This document shows, in pieces, positions 1-8,058 of a stretch of DNA of 64,000 nt. The notes under the pieces were generated by a model, which saw only the letters and a program-made list of their open reading frames with translations, ran no database searches and was not told the origin of the DNA. The position numbers and the translations under genes were made by a program. Source of the DNA: Streptomyces viridochromogenes DSM 40736 (GTDB taxonomy: Bacteria > Actinomycetota > Actinomycetes > Streptomycetales > Streptomycetaceae); NCBI RefSeq assembly GCF_000158955.1, contig NZ_GG657757.1, positions 3,789,391-3,853,390 on the forward strand, given 5' to 3'. The number at the start of each line of letters is the position of its first letter. The first letter of the stretch is position 1.

Positions 1-1
1 C

Positions 2-748
2 GGCGCGGTGCTGGCGAACACACCGTCGGTGCGCACGATGTCGGCCCTCGATCCGCTGACCGGCAAGGAGAAGTGGCGCCACACCTGGGACAAGGGCATC
101 GTGTGCCAGCGGGCGGTGCTGAGCGGCGCTCCCTACCTCCTGTGCACGCCGGACACCGAGAAGCCGGACGACACGGACGTCTTCCGTCTCGACCCCGCCA
201 CCGGAAACGCCAGGAAGGTCACGACCGTCCCGGGCAGGGCGGAGCTCATCGGGACCTCGGAGGGGCGGATGGTCCTGATGGCTGCGAAGGGCGCGGCCGG
301 CAAGGACCTTGAGCTGATGACCATCAACGGCTCCGGGCAGCGGACCTCGCACCCCTATCGGAGCGAGGGTGCGGTGGCCGCGTCGCAGATCGCCGGCGAC
401 CGTCTGATCTCCGTGTCCCGGCAGGGGAAGGCCTCGGCCTACTCGCTGACCACGGGGAAGACCCTGTGGACCCGCCCGGTGGGCGTCAAGGTGCCCGGGC
501 AGAACACGATGCAGAGCATGGCGTCTCCCGCGGTGTCGGAGGGACAAGGGGTCGTGTACTTCTTCAGCCCGACCGGCGACCTGTCCGGACTCGATCTGCG
601 TACGGGTGAGCAGGTCTGGCGCGGTCATGTCGACACCGGCAAGCCGAGGCCCGGCTTCGGGGGCCAGCCCCAACTCCTGCTCTACGAGGACGTGCTGGTA
701 GCCCGGGACGGAGGCAAGGTCTTCTCCCTGCTGCCGCGGGTCGGCTGA
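2..748 (+). CDS. PQQ-binding-like beta-propeller protein (5' end missing)
   Basis: The reading frame is open at the window edge, so only the C-terminal part is present. The protein has repeated blades of the PQQ/quinoprotein propeller type: phrases such as ALDPLTGKEKWRH, SLTTGKTLWTRPV and DLRTGEQVWRG recur about every 40-60 residues. Such propellers in Streptomyces are often the extracytoplasmic part of membrane proteins or Ser/Thr kinases, but the missing N-terminus leaves that open. No quinone ligand or enzyme activity can be shown from this part; many family members are only protein-binding scaffolds. A strong terminator follows 32 bases after the stop, so this is the last gene of its transcript. 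Confidence 0.8.
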   Translation, partial: GAVLANTPSVRTMSALDPLTGKEKWRHTWDKGIVCQRAVLSGAPYLLCTPDTEKPDDTDVFRLDPATGNARKVTTVPGRAELIGTSEGRMVLMAAKGAAGKDLELMTINGSGQRTSHPYRSEGAVAASQIAGDRLISVSRQGKASAYSLTTGKTLWTRPVGVKVPGQNTMQSMASPAVSEGQGVVYFFSPTGDLSGLDLRTGEQVWRGHVDTGKPRPGFGGQPQLLLYEDVLVARDGGKVFSLLPRVG

Positions 749-780
749 GCTGACCCGACCTGACCCGACCCGACCGACGG

Positions 781-814
781 AAAGGCCCCGGACCGATCAA
801 GGTCCGGGGCCTTT
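781..814 (+). terminator. Rho-independent type terminator, 14-bp perfect stem
   Basis: The 14-base arm AAAGGCCCCGGACC (781-794) pairs perfectly with 801-814 around a six-base loop. It follows the propeller gene and separates it from the polyketide synthase gene. The stem ends in TTT but has no long U-tract, as is usual in Streptomyces. Confidence 0.85.
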
Positions 815-951
815 GCGGTGTGTGTGCCGATTCACGCACCCAAAGTCGCCCCAAGTTGCCCAGGTCACAGCGGAAATGTCCTTTTGTTGGCCATGCTCGG
901 ACCGCACGCCGGGGCGCCCGAAGTGGAGCGCACCGGCATCGACTTGGTGCG

Positions 952-1018
952 CCCCTCTTCTCCCCCTCTTCTCCCCGCTTCTCCCCCCCTCTTCCCTCCC
1001 TCTCCCCCTTGCTCCCGC
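952..1018 (+). promoter_or_regulatory. Homopyrimidine leader before the type III PKS gene
   Basis: Of 67 bases, 64 are C or T; the only purines are at 977, 1011 and 1017. The tract ends 15 bases before the ATG, so it occupies the place of the leader and ribosome-binding region. A second, longer tract of the same kind precedes the AbgT gene at 8059. Function is unknown; it could form unusual DNA structure or an unstructured, C-rich mRNA leader. Confidence 0.5.
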
Positions 1019-1033
1019 AGAAAGGTGCCAACC

Positions 1034-2215
1034 ATGGCCGCTTACCTGTGCCCCCCTGCCGTGATACACGGCAGGCACACCGTGAAGACCAGCCAGATCG
1101 TGGCGGAAGTGCGCGAGCGGCACCCGCACGCGCCGTGGGCGCCGCGGATCGACGGCATCGCCGCCAGTACGGGCATCGAGAACCGCGGGTGGATGCTGCC
1201 GCTGGAGACCGCCGTCGCGCCCGGCGAGGGGAGCGGTCTGGCGGCCGGGGCCCGGGCTGCCCGAGAGGCGCTGGCCCGTGACGGGTTCGCCGAGCCGGAC
1301 GTGGACCGCGTGATCGCCTCGCTCGAGGCGATACCGGTGCCGCAGACCGTCCAGGAGCGCACCGCGCCGGCCTGGGCGGCCGTGCGGTCCTACGGGGAGC
1401 AAGCGGCGCGCGGGGCTCTGCAGATCGCCGGGCTGGACCCCGCGGACGTCGACTGCCTGATCACCAGCAACTCCACCACCCCGGCGCTGCCGGGCCTGGA
1501 CGTCGCCCTGGCCGACAGACTCCCGCTCCGCCAGGACGTGCTGCTGCTGCCGGCCACGCAGTGGGCCTGCATCGCCGGGACCCGCTCCCTCGCGCTGGCG
1601 GCGGATCTCGTGGCCGCGGACCCCGACCGGGTGGTGCTGGTCGTGATCGCGGAGGCACTGAGCACGACGTACCAGCCCGCGGACGACACGCTGGAGTCGT
1701 TGATCGTCCGGTTGCTGTTCGCGGACACCGCGGTCGCCGCGGTGGTCACGGGCCGCCCGAGGCCCGAGTCGGTGCTGCGGCTGGACGCCGCCTGGCACCA
1801 CACCCTGCCCGGCACCCAGGACCTGCACCGCCTGGAGACACGGGCGGACGGCACCCACTTCGTGATGGACCGGCGCGGGCCGCGTGCCGTGCAGGAGACG
1901 GTCACCGCCATGTGGGAGTGGCTGCGCACCCGGCACCAGGACGATCCCGGCTCCTGGCACCCCGACGTGCTGCTCGCGCACCCCGGCGGGACCCGGGTGC
2001 TGGAGTACATGGAGCAGACGATGCCCGACGGGTGGCCGTCGGGGCTGCTCGACCACAGCCGGGACAGCTACACCAGCGGCAACCGCGGAGGTGCCGCCGT
2101 GTTCGACATCCTGCGCAGGGCGCACGACAGGGGGCTGGAGCCGGGCAGTCGTGCCGTCCTGTACGCGGCGGCCCCGGGGCTCACGGCCACCGCCCTGGAA
2201 GGGGAATGGCTGTAG
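1034..2215 (+). CDS. Type III polyketide synthase (chalcone synthase-like)
   Basis: A 393-residue ketosynthase of the chalcone/stilbene synthase superfamily, which condenses malonyl-CoA units on an acyl-CoA starter as a homodimer without an acyl carrier protein. The catalytic triad is visible: Cys179 in WACIAGT, His316 in LLAHPGG and Asn350 in SGNRGG, with spacing close to plant chalcone synthase. The C-terminal AAAPGLTATAL corresponds to the conserved GFGPGLT loop but is altered. ATG 1034 was chosen because family similarity begins there, although the frame is open further upstream. There is no cytochrome P450, methyltransferase or other tailoring gene next to it, so the product cannot be predicted. 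Starter specificity and whether it is a germicidin-, resorcinol- or other-type enzyme are not readable here. Confidence 0.85.
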   Translation: MAAYLCPPAVIHGRHTVKTSQIVAEVRERHPHAPWAPRIDGIAASTGIENRGWMLPLETAVAPGEGSGLAAGARAAREALARDGFAEPDVDRVIASLEAIPVPQTVQERTAPAWAAVRSYGEQAARGALQIAGLDPADVDCLITSNSTTPALPGLDVALADRLPLRQDVLLLPATQWACIAGTRSLALAADLVAADPDRVVLVVIAEALSTTYQPADDTLESLIVRLLFADTAVAAVVTGRPRPESVLRLDAAWHHTLPGTQDLHRLETRADGTHFVMDRRGPRAVQETVTAMWEWLRTRHQDDPGSWHPDVLLAHPGGTRVLEYMEQTMPDGWPSGLLDHSRDSYTSGNRGGAAVFDILRRAHDRGLEPGSRAVLYAAAPGLTATALEGEWL

Positions 2216-2316
2216 CGCGTATCAGCGGCCGGGCCGAAGGGCGATGGCTGGTAGCCCGCATCACCGGCCGGGCCGAAGCGCGGTGGCTGTAGCCGGCGTC
2301 AGCGGTCGGGCCGACC
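2206..2316. repeat. Three degenerate tandem repeats of about 38 bp
   Basis: Units at 2206-2243, 2244-2282 and 2283-2316 share the core ATGGCTG-TAGC-CG-ATCA-CGGCCGGGCCGAAG. The stop codon of the polyketide synthase gene lies in the first unit, so the repeat arose at or across the gene end. It lies between convergent genes. No terminator hairpin is obvious in it. Confidence 0.75.
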
Positions 2317-2336
2317 GGCCCGGCTTCGCGGCCGCG

Positions 2337-4514
2337 TCACCTCGCGACCGCCGCCCAGACCACCTTGCCGGTGTCCGTCCACCGCACCCCCCACCGGGTG
2401 GTGAGTCGATGCACGACGTGCAGGCCACGGCCGGCGTCGTCGAGGAGCGCGCCCGGGCCCAGCCGGGGCCTGCCGTTGCCGGTGTCGCCCACCTCGCACA
2501 GCAGCCCGTGACCGGTTCGGATCAGCCGTACCGTGATGGGGCCGCGGGCGAAGCGGACCGCGTTGGTGACCAGCTCGTCGACCACCAGCAGCACGCTGTC
2601 CCGGGTGTCGTCCCTGGTCCGCCACTGCCTCAGCAGCGCGGAGACCAGCGTGCGGGCCCGGGCGGCCGCGTCGTCGCGGGCGGGCAGACGCCAGGTCGCG
2701 GTGTCCTCCTTGCGGTAGCCGATCATGCGCGCGAGCAGCAGGGTCACGTCGTCGCGCCGCCGCACGGGCGCCAGCTCGGAGACCACGTGCCGGGCGGCCT
2801 GCTGCAGGGCGTCCCAGGGGTGCACCGCGGCCACGGCGTCCGCCAGCCTTCCGATGCCCTCGTCGATCGACACGGCGGGGTCCTCCACCAGGCCGTCGGT
2901 GTAGAGGGCGAGCAGCGAGCCCGGGGGCGCGGCGAACGCGTGCACGCCGAACGGCTCCCGCAGCGCGAACTCGGCGCCCAGGCCGGGGTGGGGACGGACG
3001 GCGACCGGGCCGGCCGGTCCGTCCGGGGGCACCAGGACCGGTGGGAGGTGGCCGGCGCTGGAGAGCGCGACGCGGTGGCTGACCGGGTCGTAGACGGCGA
3101 TGCAGCAGGTCGACCCGAGGGCGCTGTAGCCGGCCGCCAGCCCGGACTCGGCGTCGTCCAGCAGCGACACGGTCTCGTCCAAGTGCTCCAGCACCTCGTC
3201 GGGCGCCAGCCCAGCGGAGAGCAGTGCCCGGGCCTCCATGCTCAGCTGTCCCATGGTCGCCGCGGCCCCCAGGGCCGTGCCCGACGACGTCTCCGACCAC
3301 CAGCGCGGGTACGGCCGTCCGGCAACGGGGAAGCTGTTCACCCAGTCACCGCCGACGCCCGCTCTGTCGGGGGTCGCGGGCTGGTAGACGCTGGCGGTCT
3401 CGATGGTGTCGCCGCTGGTCCGCGGGAGGAGACGGCGCTGCAGGGCCAGCACCTGCGTGTGCTCGCGCTGGTGCCGGCGGGCCAGGTCGACGTGGTGGGA
3501 GGTCCTGGCCACCAGTTCCTGGAGGTCGAGCAGCTCGCCGTCGCCGAAGGGGCGGTCCTCCCGCCGCCAGATCTCCGCCAGGCCCAGCACGACGGGTGGC
3601 GTGCCGTCCAGGATCAGCGGTATGCACGCCACACCCGCCGCCCGGTCGCTGGGCACCAGCGCGCGTACCAGGCGCGGGCTGCCGAGGACCCGCTCGATCG
3701 CCGCCCGGTCGGGTATGACGAGGGCCTGCGCGGCATCGTCACGGCGTATCGCCTGCGACAGCAGGCGGCTCGCGTCGCGGGGAAGGTCCTCACCCGGAGT
3801 CACGTAGCCCTCGGGCCACACCCGGTCCGGCACCAGGGCCGCCCGTCGCAGCCGGATGCGTCCCTGCGGCCGCTCGGCGACCCCCTCGCCCGTCCAGACG
3901 GCGAAGTCGAGGTCGACGGCGGCCACGTCTCCCCAGGCCAGCAGGGACTCCGCGAGCGACTGGGCCGTCTCGCCGATGTCCAAGGAGGTGCCGATCGCGG
4001 TCTCGGCGGCGTACAGGTGCAGCCTCCTGGCCATGGCGATCAGGGAGACGGTCAGGCCCTCATGGGGTGCCGCGGCGGCCAGGATGCTCATCGAGACCAC
4101 CATCTCCGACCCGTCGGCGCGGCGCAGGCGCTGGACGCGGGCGACGTGCGGCTCACCGGTGTCGAGGACCTGCCGCAGGCGCCGGGTGACCGTCGGTACG
4201 TCCCCGGACGGCAGGAGGTCGACGAAAGGGCTTCCGGTCACGGCGTCCAGCCCCTCGAAAACGGGGGCGTCCAGGTTGCAGCCGGTGATTCTCAGGTCGT
4301 GGTCCAGGTTGACCGCGCCGAGGATCTGCTCCTGGGGGCCCGAGGCGGGGTCGGAGGTCAGGCGTCGGCGGGCGGGGCGGTCGGGCCGCGGGCCGGCGGA
4401 ATCGGTGGCGGCTGCCGCTCCGCCGCGCGGGATGTACCGCCCCAGGGCGCTGCTGACCGTTTCGAACGGTGACGAGGACGAAGGGGGAGGGGAGGGAGAG
4501 GGTGTGGAGTCCAT
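2337..4514 (-). CDS. PAS/GAF/SpoIIE phosphatase/HATPase regulator with scrambled PP2C motif
   Basis: A 725-residue cytoplasmic regulator of the kind that controls anti-sigma factor antagonists. Order: disordered proline/serine-rich N-terminus, PAS-like segment (about 60-160), GAF-like segment (about 165-345), SpoIIE/PP2C phosphatase (about 375-590), and a GHKL ATPase like RsbW anti-sigma kinases (about 610-725, with the N-box VVDELVTNAV). The first metal motif GGDW is present. The expected second motif GDVVGHG is missing: residues about 400-415 read PYPRWWSETSSGTALG, while the neighbouring frame over the same bases reads VPALVVGDVVGHGPG. A one-base loss near 3313-3317 followed by one extra G in the run 3266-3270 explains this exactly. 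As written the phosphatase should be inactive; a sequencing error pair is the alternative. Confidence 0.85.
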   Translation of the reverse strand: MDSTPSPSPPPSSSSPFETVSSALGRYIPRGGAAAATDSAGPRPDRPARRRLTSDPASGPQEQILGAVNLDHDLRITGCNLDAPVFEGLDAVTGSPFVDLLPSGDVPTVTRRLRQVLDTGEPHVARVQRLRRADGSEMVVSMSILAAAAPHEGLTVSLIAMARRLHLYAAETAIGTSLDIGETAQSLAESLLAWGDVAAVDLDFAVWTGEGVAERPQGRIRLRRAALVPDRVWPEGYVTPGEDLPRDASRLLSQAIRRDDAAQALVIPDRAAIERVLGSPRLVRALVPSDRAAGVACIPLILDGTPPVVLGLAEIWRREDRPFGDGELLDLQELVARTSHHVDLARRHQREHTQVLALQRRLLPRTSGDTIETASVYQPATPDRAGVGGDWVNSFPVAGRPYPRWWSETSSGTALGAAATMGQLSMEARALLSAGLAPDEVLEHLDETVSLLDDAESGLAAGYSALGSTCCIAVYDPVSHRVALSSAGHLPPVLVPPDGPAGPVAVRPHPGLGAEFALREPFGVHAFAAPPGSLLALYTDGLVEDPAVSIDEGIGRLADAVAAVHPWDALQQAARHVVSELAPVRRRDDVTLLLARMIGYRKEDTATWRLPARDDAAARARTLVSALLRQWRTRDDTRDSVLLVVDELVTNAVRFARGPITVRLIRTGHGLLCEVGDTGNGRPRLGPGALLDDAGRGLHVVHRLTTRWGVRWTDTGKVVWAAVAR

Positions 4515-4776
4515 GCGGCTCTCTCAAGCTCGCTCGCCAACCCCGGCGCCGTGCCGGGGCCGTACCAGAACCCGTGTGCCAGGGGCCCGAGACTCCTGAC
4601 CGCACATTTCATTCAATAACACCCGGGGCCGCTTCGCCTACACCAGCGGGTCGGGGCGTCGGACGCGCAGTGACGGGTCGCGACGGTCGGTGACGGTGTC
4701 GCAGCGGTGGCATGCGGCTTCGGCAGCGCCACGGCCGACCCTTGACCCCGCCGATCCCGGCTGATCAGCTGTGCCC

Positions 4777-5040
4777 ATGGCCAGCGAGCCCAGCGAGCCC
4801 AGCGAGCCCAGCGCGTACGAGAAGGCAGTGCCGGTCGTGGCCGCCAACCTTGCCAAGCTGGAACGAGCGGTCGGCCGGACTCGCGCTTCCCACGCCGGGC
4901 AGTCCTACGCCGAAGTCCACCGGGCACTTATCGAGGCACTGGTACAGGAAGGCGTCCGACATGTCGTCCCCTCTCAGGTCGTCGAGGAATGGGCACGGCG
5001 GGTCTCCGGGACCGGAGGTACCGGAGACGGAGCTGACTGA
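4777..5040 (+). CDS. Small hypothetical protein with N-terminal SEP repeats
   Basis: An 87-residue protein of unknown function with good streptomycete codon bias. It begins with three copies of Ser-Glu-Pro encoded by a 9-bp tandem repeat (about 4783-4809), followed by a helical segment rich in Ala, Glu and Val and a Gly/Thr-rich tail. There is no signal peptide or membrane segment, so it is probably cytoplasmic. GTG 4771 lies two codons upstream in the same frame; ATG 4777 is preferred because it is an ATG, although no clear ribosome-binding site marks either. It lies between the divergent SpoIIE-type gene and a secreted protein gene and has no obvious operon partner. Confidence 0.6.
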   Translation: MASEPSEPSEPSAYEKAVPVVAANLAKLERAVGRTRASHAGQSYAEVHRALIEALVQEGVRHVVPSQVVEEWARRVSGTGGTGDGAD

Positions 5041-5238
5041 CGGGGAACGCTCCGCTATCCCTCCTCGGTGAGCCGGTCAAGCGGATTCGGGGCGTACAGC
5101 CGATATCCAGTCAAGTCATTGCCGGTTCTTGTGCGGGCACGTTTGCGTATGTGAGGCTCTTGATCGCCAACCGGGGGATGTGTCGACCGCACGCGTTTAT
5201 CGCCCCTCGGGAAATCACATCGGTTCGAGGGGGACGAA

Positions 5239-5724
5239 TTGAACGTCAAGCTGCGCGGAATCTTTCTGAAATCAGCCCTGTGCGCCGGTGCGGCCCTGGT
5301 CGCCGCACCGGCCGTCTCAGGAGGATCGGCGGCGGCCACCACCGGTGGTGCGGCGGCAGCTCCCGTGGCGTGGTCCGCGACGCACGGAACCGCCACCGCG
5401 GCCGGTACGCGGTGGACCGAGGCGAGTGACAGCGGATCACCCTTCTCAGCCCTCGTGATCGAGGGAGAGCTGCGCAACAGCGGATCCGAGTGCTACTCGG
5501 TGTGGGTGCGGTGGATGCGTGACCTCGTCCCGGGGCCCTACACGAAACAGGTAACGCAGTGCGGCACCGGCTCGACGCCCGTGAACATCCGGCTGGGCGC
5601 TTACTTGCCGACGACCACGGGCGACCTGAAGGTGTGCCGCGGAAACCAGGACACCAAGGACTGCGGGGATCCGGTGTCCCTCACATCCTGGCCGGTCACC
5701 GGCACCTCCCGGACGACGGGCTGA
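5239..5724 (+). CDS. Secreted hypothetical protein
   Basis: A 161-residue protein with a clear Sec signal peptide: positive start (NVKLR, LK), hydrophobic core (ALCAGAALVAAPAV) and small-residue cleavage region near residue 35. The mature part has a beta-rich look (SALVIEGELRNSGSECYSVWVRWM) and four cysteines (in SECYS, TQCGT, KVCRG, KDCGD), which suggests two disulfides. The TTG start at 5239 is supported by GAGGGGG seven bases upstream. I do not recognise the family; small secreted proteins of this sort are common in Streptomyces. It is single-gene: a terminator follows directly. Confidence 0.7.
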   Translation: MNVKLRGIFLKSALCAGAALVAAPAVSGGSAAATTGGAAAAPVAWSATHGTATAAGTRWTEASDSGSPFSALVIEGELRNSGSECYSVWVRWMRDLVPGPYTKQVTQCGTGSTPVNIRLGAYLPTTTGDLKVCRGNQDTKDCGDPVSLTSWPVTGTSRTTG

Positions 5725-5747
5725 CCGCAGAGAAGAACGCCGCGTAA

Positions 5748-5781
5748 GAAGGCCGCCCACGTGTCTGTGCGGGCGGCCTTC
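5748..5781 (+). terminator. Terminator hairpin after secreted protein gene
   Basis: GAAGGCCGCCC (5748-5758) pairs with GGGCGGCCTTC (5771-5781) around a 12-base loop. It lies between convergent genes (5239-5724 plus and 5891-7864 minus) and can serve both. Confidence 0.8.
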
Positions 5782-5890
5782 GTCATCCCAGCCTCAACTC
5801 CTGCGAATGCGTGACGCCGGGGACGAGCGAAGACTCGTCATGTGCAGTGGCGGCGACGCGCGCGGTCGCTGATCGCGGTGCGTTGTCCGG

Positions 5891-7864
5891 TCATCGAAGC
5901 GCCGCCGCTCCTCCTTCCAGCCACACCCGCAGGTGGGAGGGTCGCTCCGCGTCCATGTGGACCGTGTTCGTCGCTGTCCTGGTGCGGCGGGCCGTTGCCT
6001 CTGGTTCGCCCGTGTTGGTGTTGACGTCGAAGCGGGGGAAGTTGCTGGAGGAGATGTCCAGGCGGATGCGGTGGCCGGCGGCGAAGAGGTTGGCCGTGTC
6101 GGGGGCCGTCACCTCGATCTCGTAGATCCTGCCGGGGACGAGCGGCTCCGGTTGTTCCCAGGAGCGGTGGAAGCGGCAGCGGACTATGCCGTCCGTGAGG
6201 TTCATGGCGAAGCCGTGGGGATAGTCGGCGTTGGGCGGGTGGACGTCGACCAGTTTGATGGTGAAGTCGGTGTCCGAGGTCGAGGTCGAGATGTGGAGTC
6301 TTGCCGAGACCGGGCCGGCCAGGACCACGTCCCGTTTAAGTGGTGGTGTGGTCAGGCTGATCACGTCCGGGCGGGAGTCCAGGGGGAGGTAGGGCTCGCG
6401 GGCTCCGTGGACCCGGGCGTCCGGGGCGTTCTGGTCGTACGCTCCGCCCGCCATCACCGGTTCGCCCGAGGTGACTTGGCCTCCCATGGTGGGGACCGGG
6501 TGGCGGGGGTCGAAGTCGTAGGTGACGGATGCGACGGGGGCGGTGGGCGGGGTGGTGGACAGGGCGCCGTCGGTGGTGAGGTACAGGTTCACCGGGGACG
6601 TCGACTCCGGGGGCCACTGCGTGTCCGTGCGCCAGGTGCCGCCGTGGCGCATCCGGCCTGCCGCGTCGCGTCTGCCGTCGCCTCCGCCCATGAGGAAGTA
6701 CTGGACCGCCGGGAGGTCGTCGCCGGTCTCCGCTTCCCGGCCCAGTGCCCTGTCGAACCAGCGGCGGCGGAACTCCAGGTACGAGGGTGCCAGGTTGCCG
6801 TCGAGGGTCGAGCGGGGGCCGAAGTCCACGTCCCCGGCGTGCGTCTCGCACCGGTGGCCGTGTGTCCACGGGCCCATGACCAGGTAGGAGGGGGCCGACT
6901 TCAGCTTCCGCAGGGCGGTGAAGTTCTCGATCGTGGAGCGGACGTAGGGGTCGTACCAGCTGCCCATGTGCAGGCTCGGCGCGTCCGGGAAGAGGTCGTA
7001 GAAACCCCGGCCGTAGATGGCCGGGGTGCGGTAGTAGTCGCCGAACGTGTCCTGGCGCCACTGTTCCAGCAGGTAGTCCTCGTACGCGGGGAGGTGGCGC
7101 AGCGGGGTGCAGCCGGGGCGCCAGGGAAGGGCCCCGAACCAGCCCGCCACGTCCACCCGCAGCAACGCCTCCGACAGCACCGGGTCCGCCGCCGCCTCCG
7201 GGCTGCTCAGCGCCTGCCGCAAGGCCCAGGTCACCTGCTTCAGTTCGAAGGCGCCGCCCATGCGCAGCCCCGCGTCGTACGCCGAGGAGAAGCCGCCCGA
7301 GTCCTGGAACATGGCCGCCGGGCCCGAGGTGCCCTCGGCGGCCGCGGCGGCCTGGCAGTGCGCCGAGTAGGAGACGCCCGTCATCACGACCCGGCCGTCG
7401 CACCACGGCTGTTCCTTGATCCAGGCGATCGTGTCCGCGCCGTCCGGGCCCTCGCCCAGGTACTTCACGAAGGTCCCCTCGGAGTCGCCTCGGCCCCGGC
7501 AGTCCTGTCGTACGACGTGGTAGCCGGCGTCGGTGAAGTGGCGGGCGATCTCCTCCGGCCTCGGGAGCGGCGCGTCGGCGCGGTCCTGGTCCGAGCCTCG
7601 CTGGGCCCGCCGGCCGTAGGGGGTGCGCTCCAGGAGCACCGGGAGCGCGGTCGCCTCCGGTGCGGGTGAGGCCGAGTACAGGTCGGCGGCGAGGGCGACG
7701 CCGTCCCGCATCGGGACGTGGAGCGTGCGGCGCCACAGGGCGCCGTCCTGGAGGGGTTCCGGTCGGCCGGTGCGGGTGGTGGCGGTGGCATGGGGTGCGT
7801 CGTACGAGGTCACGCTCGTGACGCTAGGCAGTCGCCCGGGGCGGGGGCGATCACTTGACGTCAT
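5891..7864 (-). CDS. CocE/NonD family serine hydrolase (X-Pro dipeptidyl-peptidase type)
   Basis: A 657-residue alpha/beta hydrolase of the peptidase S15/cocaine esterase family, which cleaves esters or amides; the substrate is unknown. The N-terminal half is the catalytic domain, starting with LHVPMRDGVALAADLY and ERTPYGRR, with nucleophile Ser165 in TGVSYSAHCQ and the paired QDCRGRGDSEG. The C-terminal third (from about 430) is the jelly-roll domain seen in PepX enzymes (GPVSARLHISTSTSDTDF, AGHRIRLDISSSNFPRFDVN). There is no signal peptide. The ATG at 7864 lies inside a divergent spacer shared with the AbgT transporter gene, so the transporter and hydrolase might be co-regulated and act on related substrates; this is only contextual. 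Confidence 0.88.
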   Translation of the reverse strand: MTSSDRPRPGRLPSVTSVTSYDAPHATATTRTGRPEPLQDGALWRRTLHVPMRDGVALAADLYSASPAPEATALPVLLERTPYGRRAQRGSDQDRADAPLPRPEEIARHFTDAGYHVVRQDCRGRGDSEGTFVKYLGEGPDGADTIAWIKEQPWCDGRVVMTGVSYSAHCQAAAAAEGTSGPAAMFQDSGGFSSAYDAGLRMGGAFELKQVTWALRQALSSPEAAADPVLSEALLRVDVAGWFGALPWRPGCTPLRHLPAYEDYLLEQWRQDTFGDYYRTPAIYGRGFYDLFPDAPSLHMGSWYDPYVRSTIENFTALRKLKSAPSYLVMGPWTHGHRCETHAGDVDFGPRSTLDGNLAPSYLEFRRRWFDRALGREAETGDDLPAVQYFLMGGGDGRRDAAGRMRHGGTWRTDTQWPPESTSPVNLYLTTDGALSTTPPTAPVASVTYDFDPRHPVPTMGGQVTSGEPVMAGGAYDQNAPDARVHGAREPYLPLDSRPDVISLTTPPLKRDVVLAGPVSARLHISTSTSDTDFTIKLVDVHPPNADYPHGFAMNLTDGIVRCRFHRSWEQPEPLVPGRIYEIEVTAPDTANLFAAGHRIRLDISSSNFPRFDVNTNTGEPEATARRTRTATNTVHMDAERPSHLRVWLEGGAAALR

Positions 7865-7943
7865 GAGGTCAACTGTGGCGCCGGACGGTGACGGGAGCCG
7901 ACACGGGTCCTACTGTGCAGCGCAAGCAGGACTACCGTCCCGA

Positions 7944-8045
7944 TTTCTCCCTTTCCTCCCCCTCCCCCTTTTCTCCCCCCTCGCCTCTGCCCTTCGTCCC
8001 CCCTTCCTTCCCTTCCCGCCTCCCTTCCCTGTCCTCCCCGTTCCC
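7944..8045 (+). promoter_or_regulatory. Long homopyrimidine leader before AbgT gene
   Basis: Of 102 bases, 96 are C or T, with purines only at 7983, 7989, 7996, 8018, 8031 and 8040; 7944-7982 is uninterrupted. It ends just before the AGGAG ribosome-binding site of the gene at 8059. The same arrangement is seen at 952-1018. Confidence 0.55.
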
Positions 8046-8058
8046 ACAGGAGCCCGCC

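Noticed and set aside
3266-3317. Programmed ribosomal frameshifting in the SpoIIE gene
   Set aside because: Two opposite shifts 50 bases apart would be needed and no slippery heptamer plus pseudoknot was seen; mutation or sequence error is simpler.
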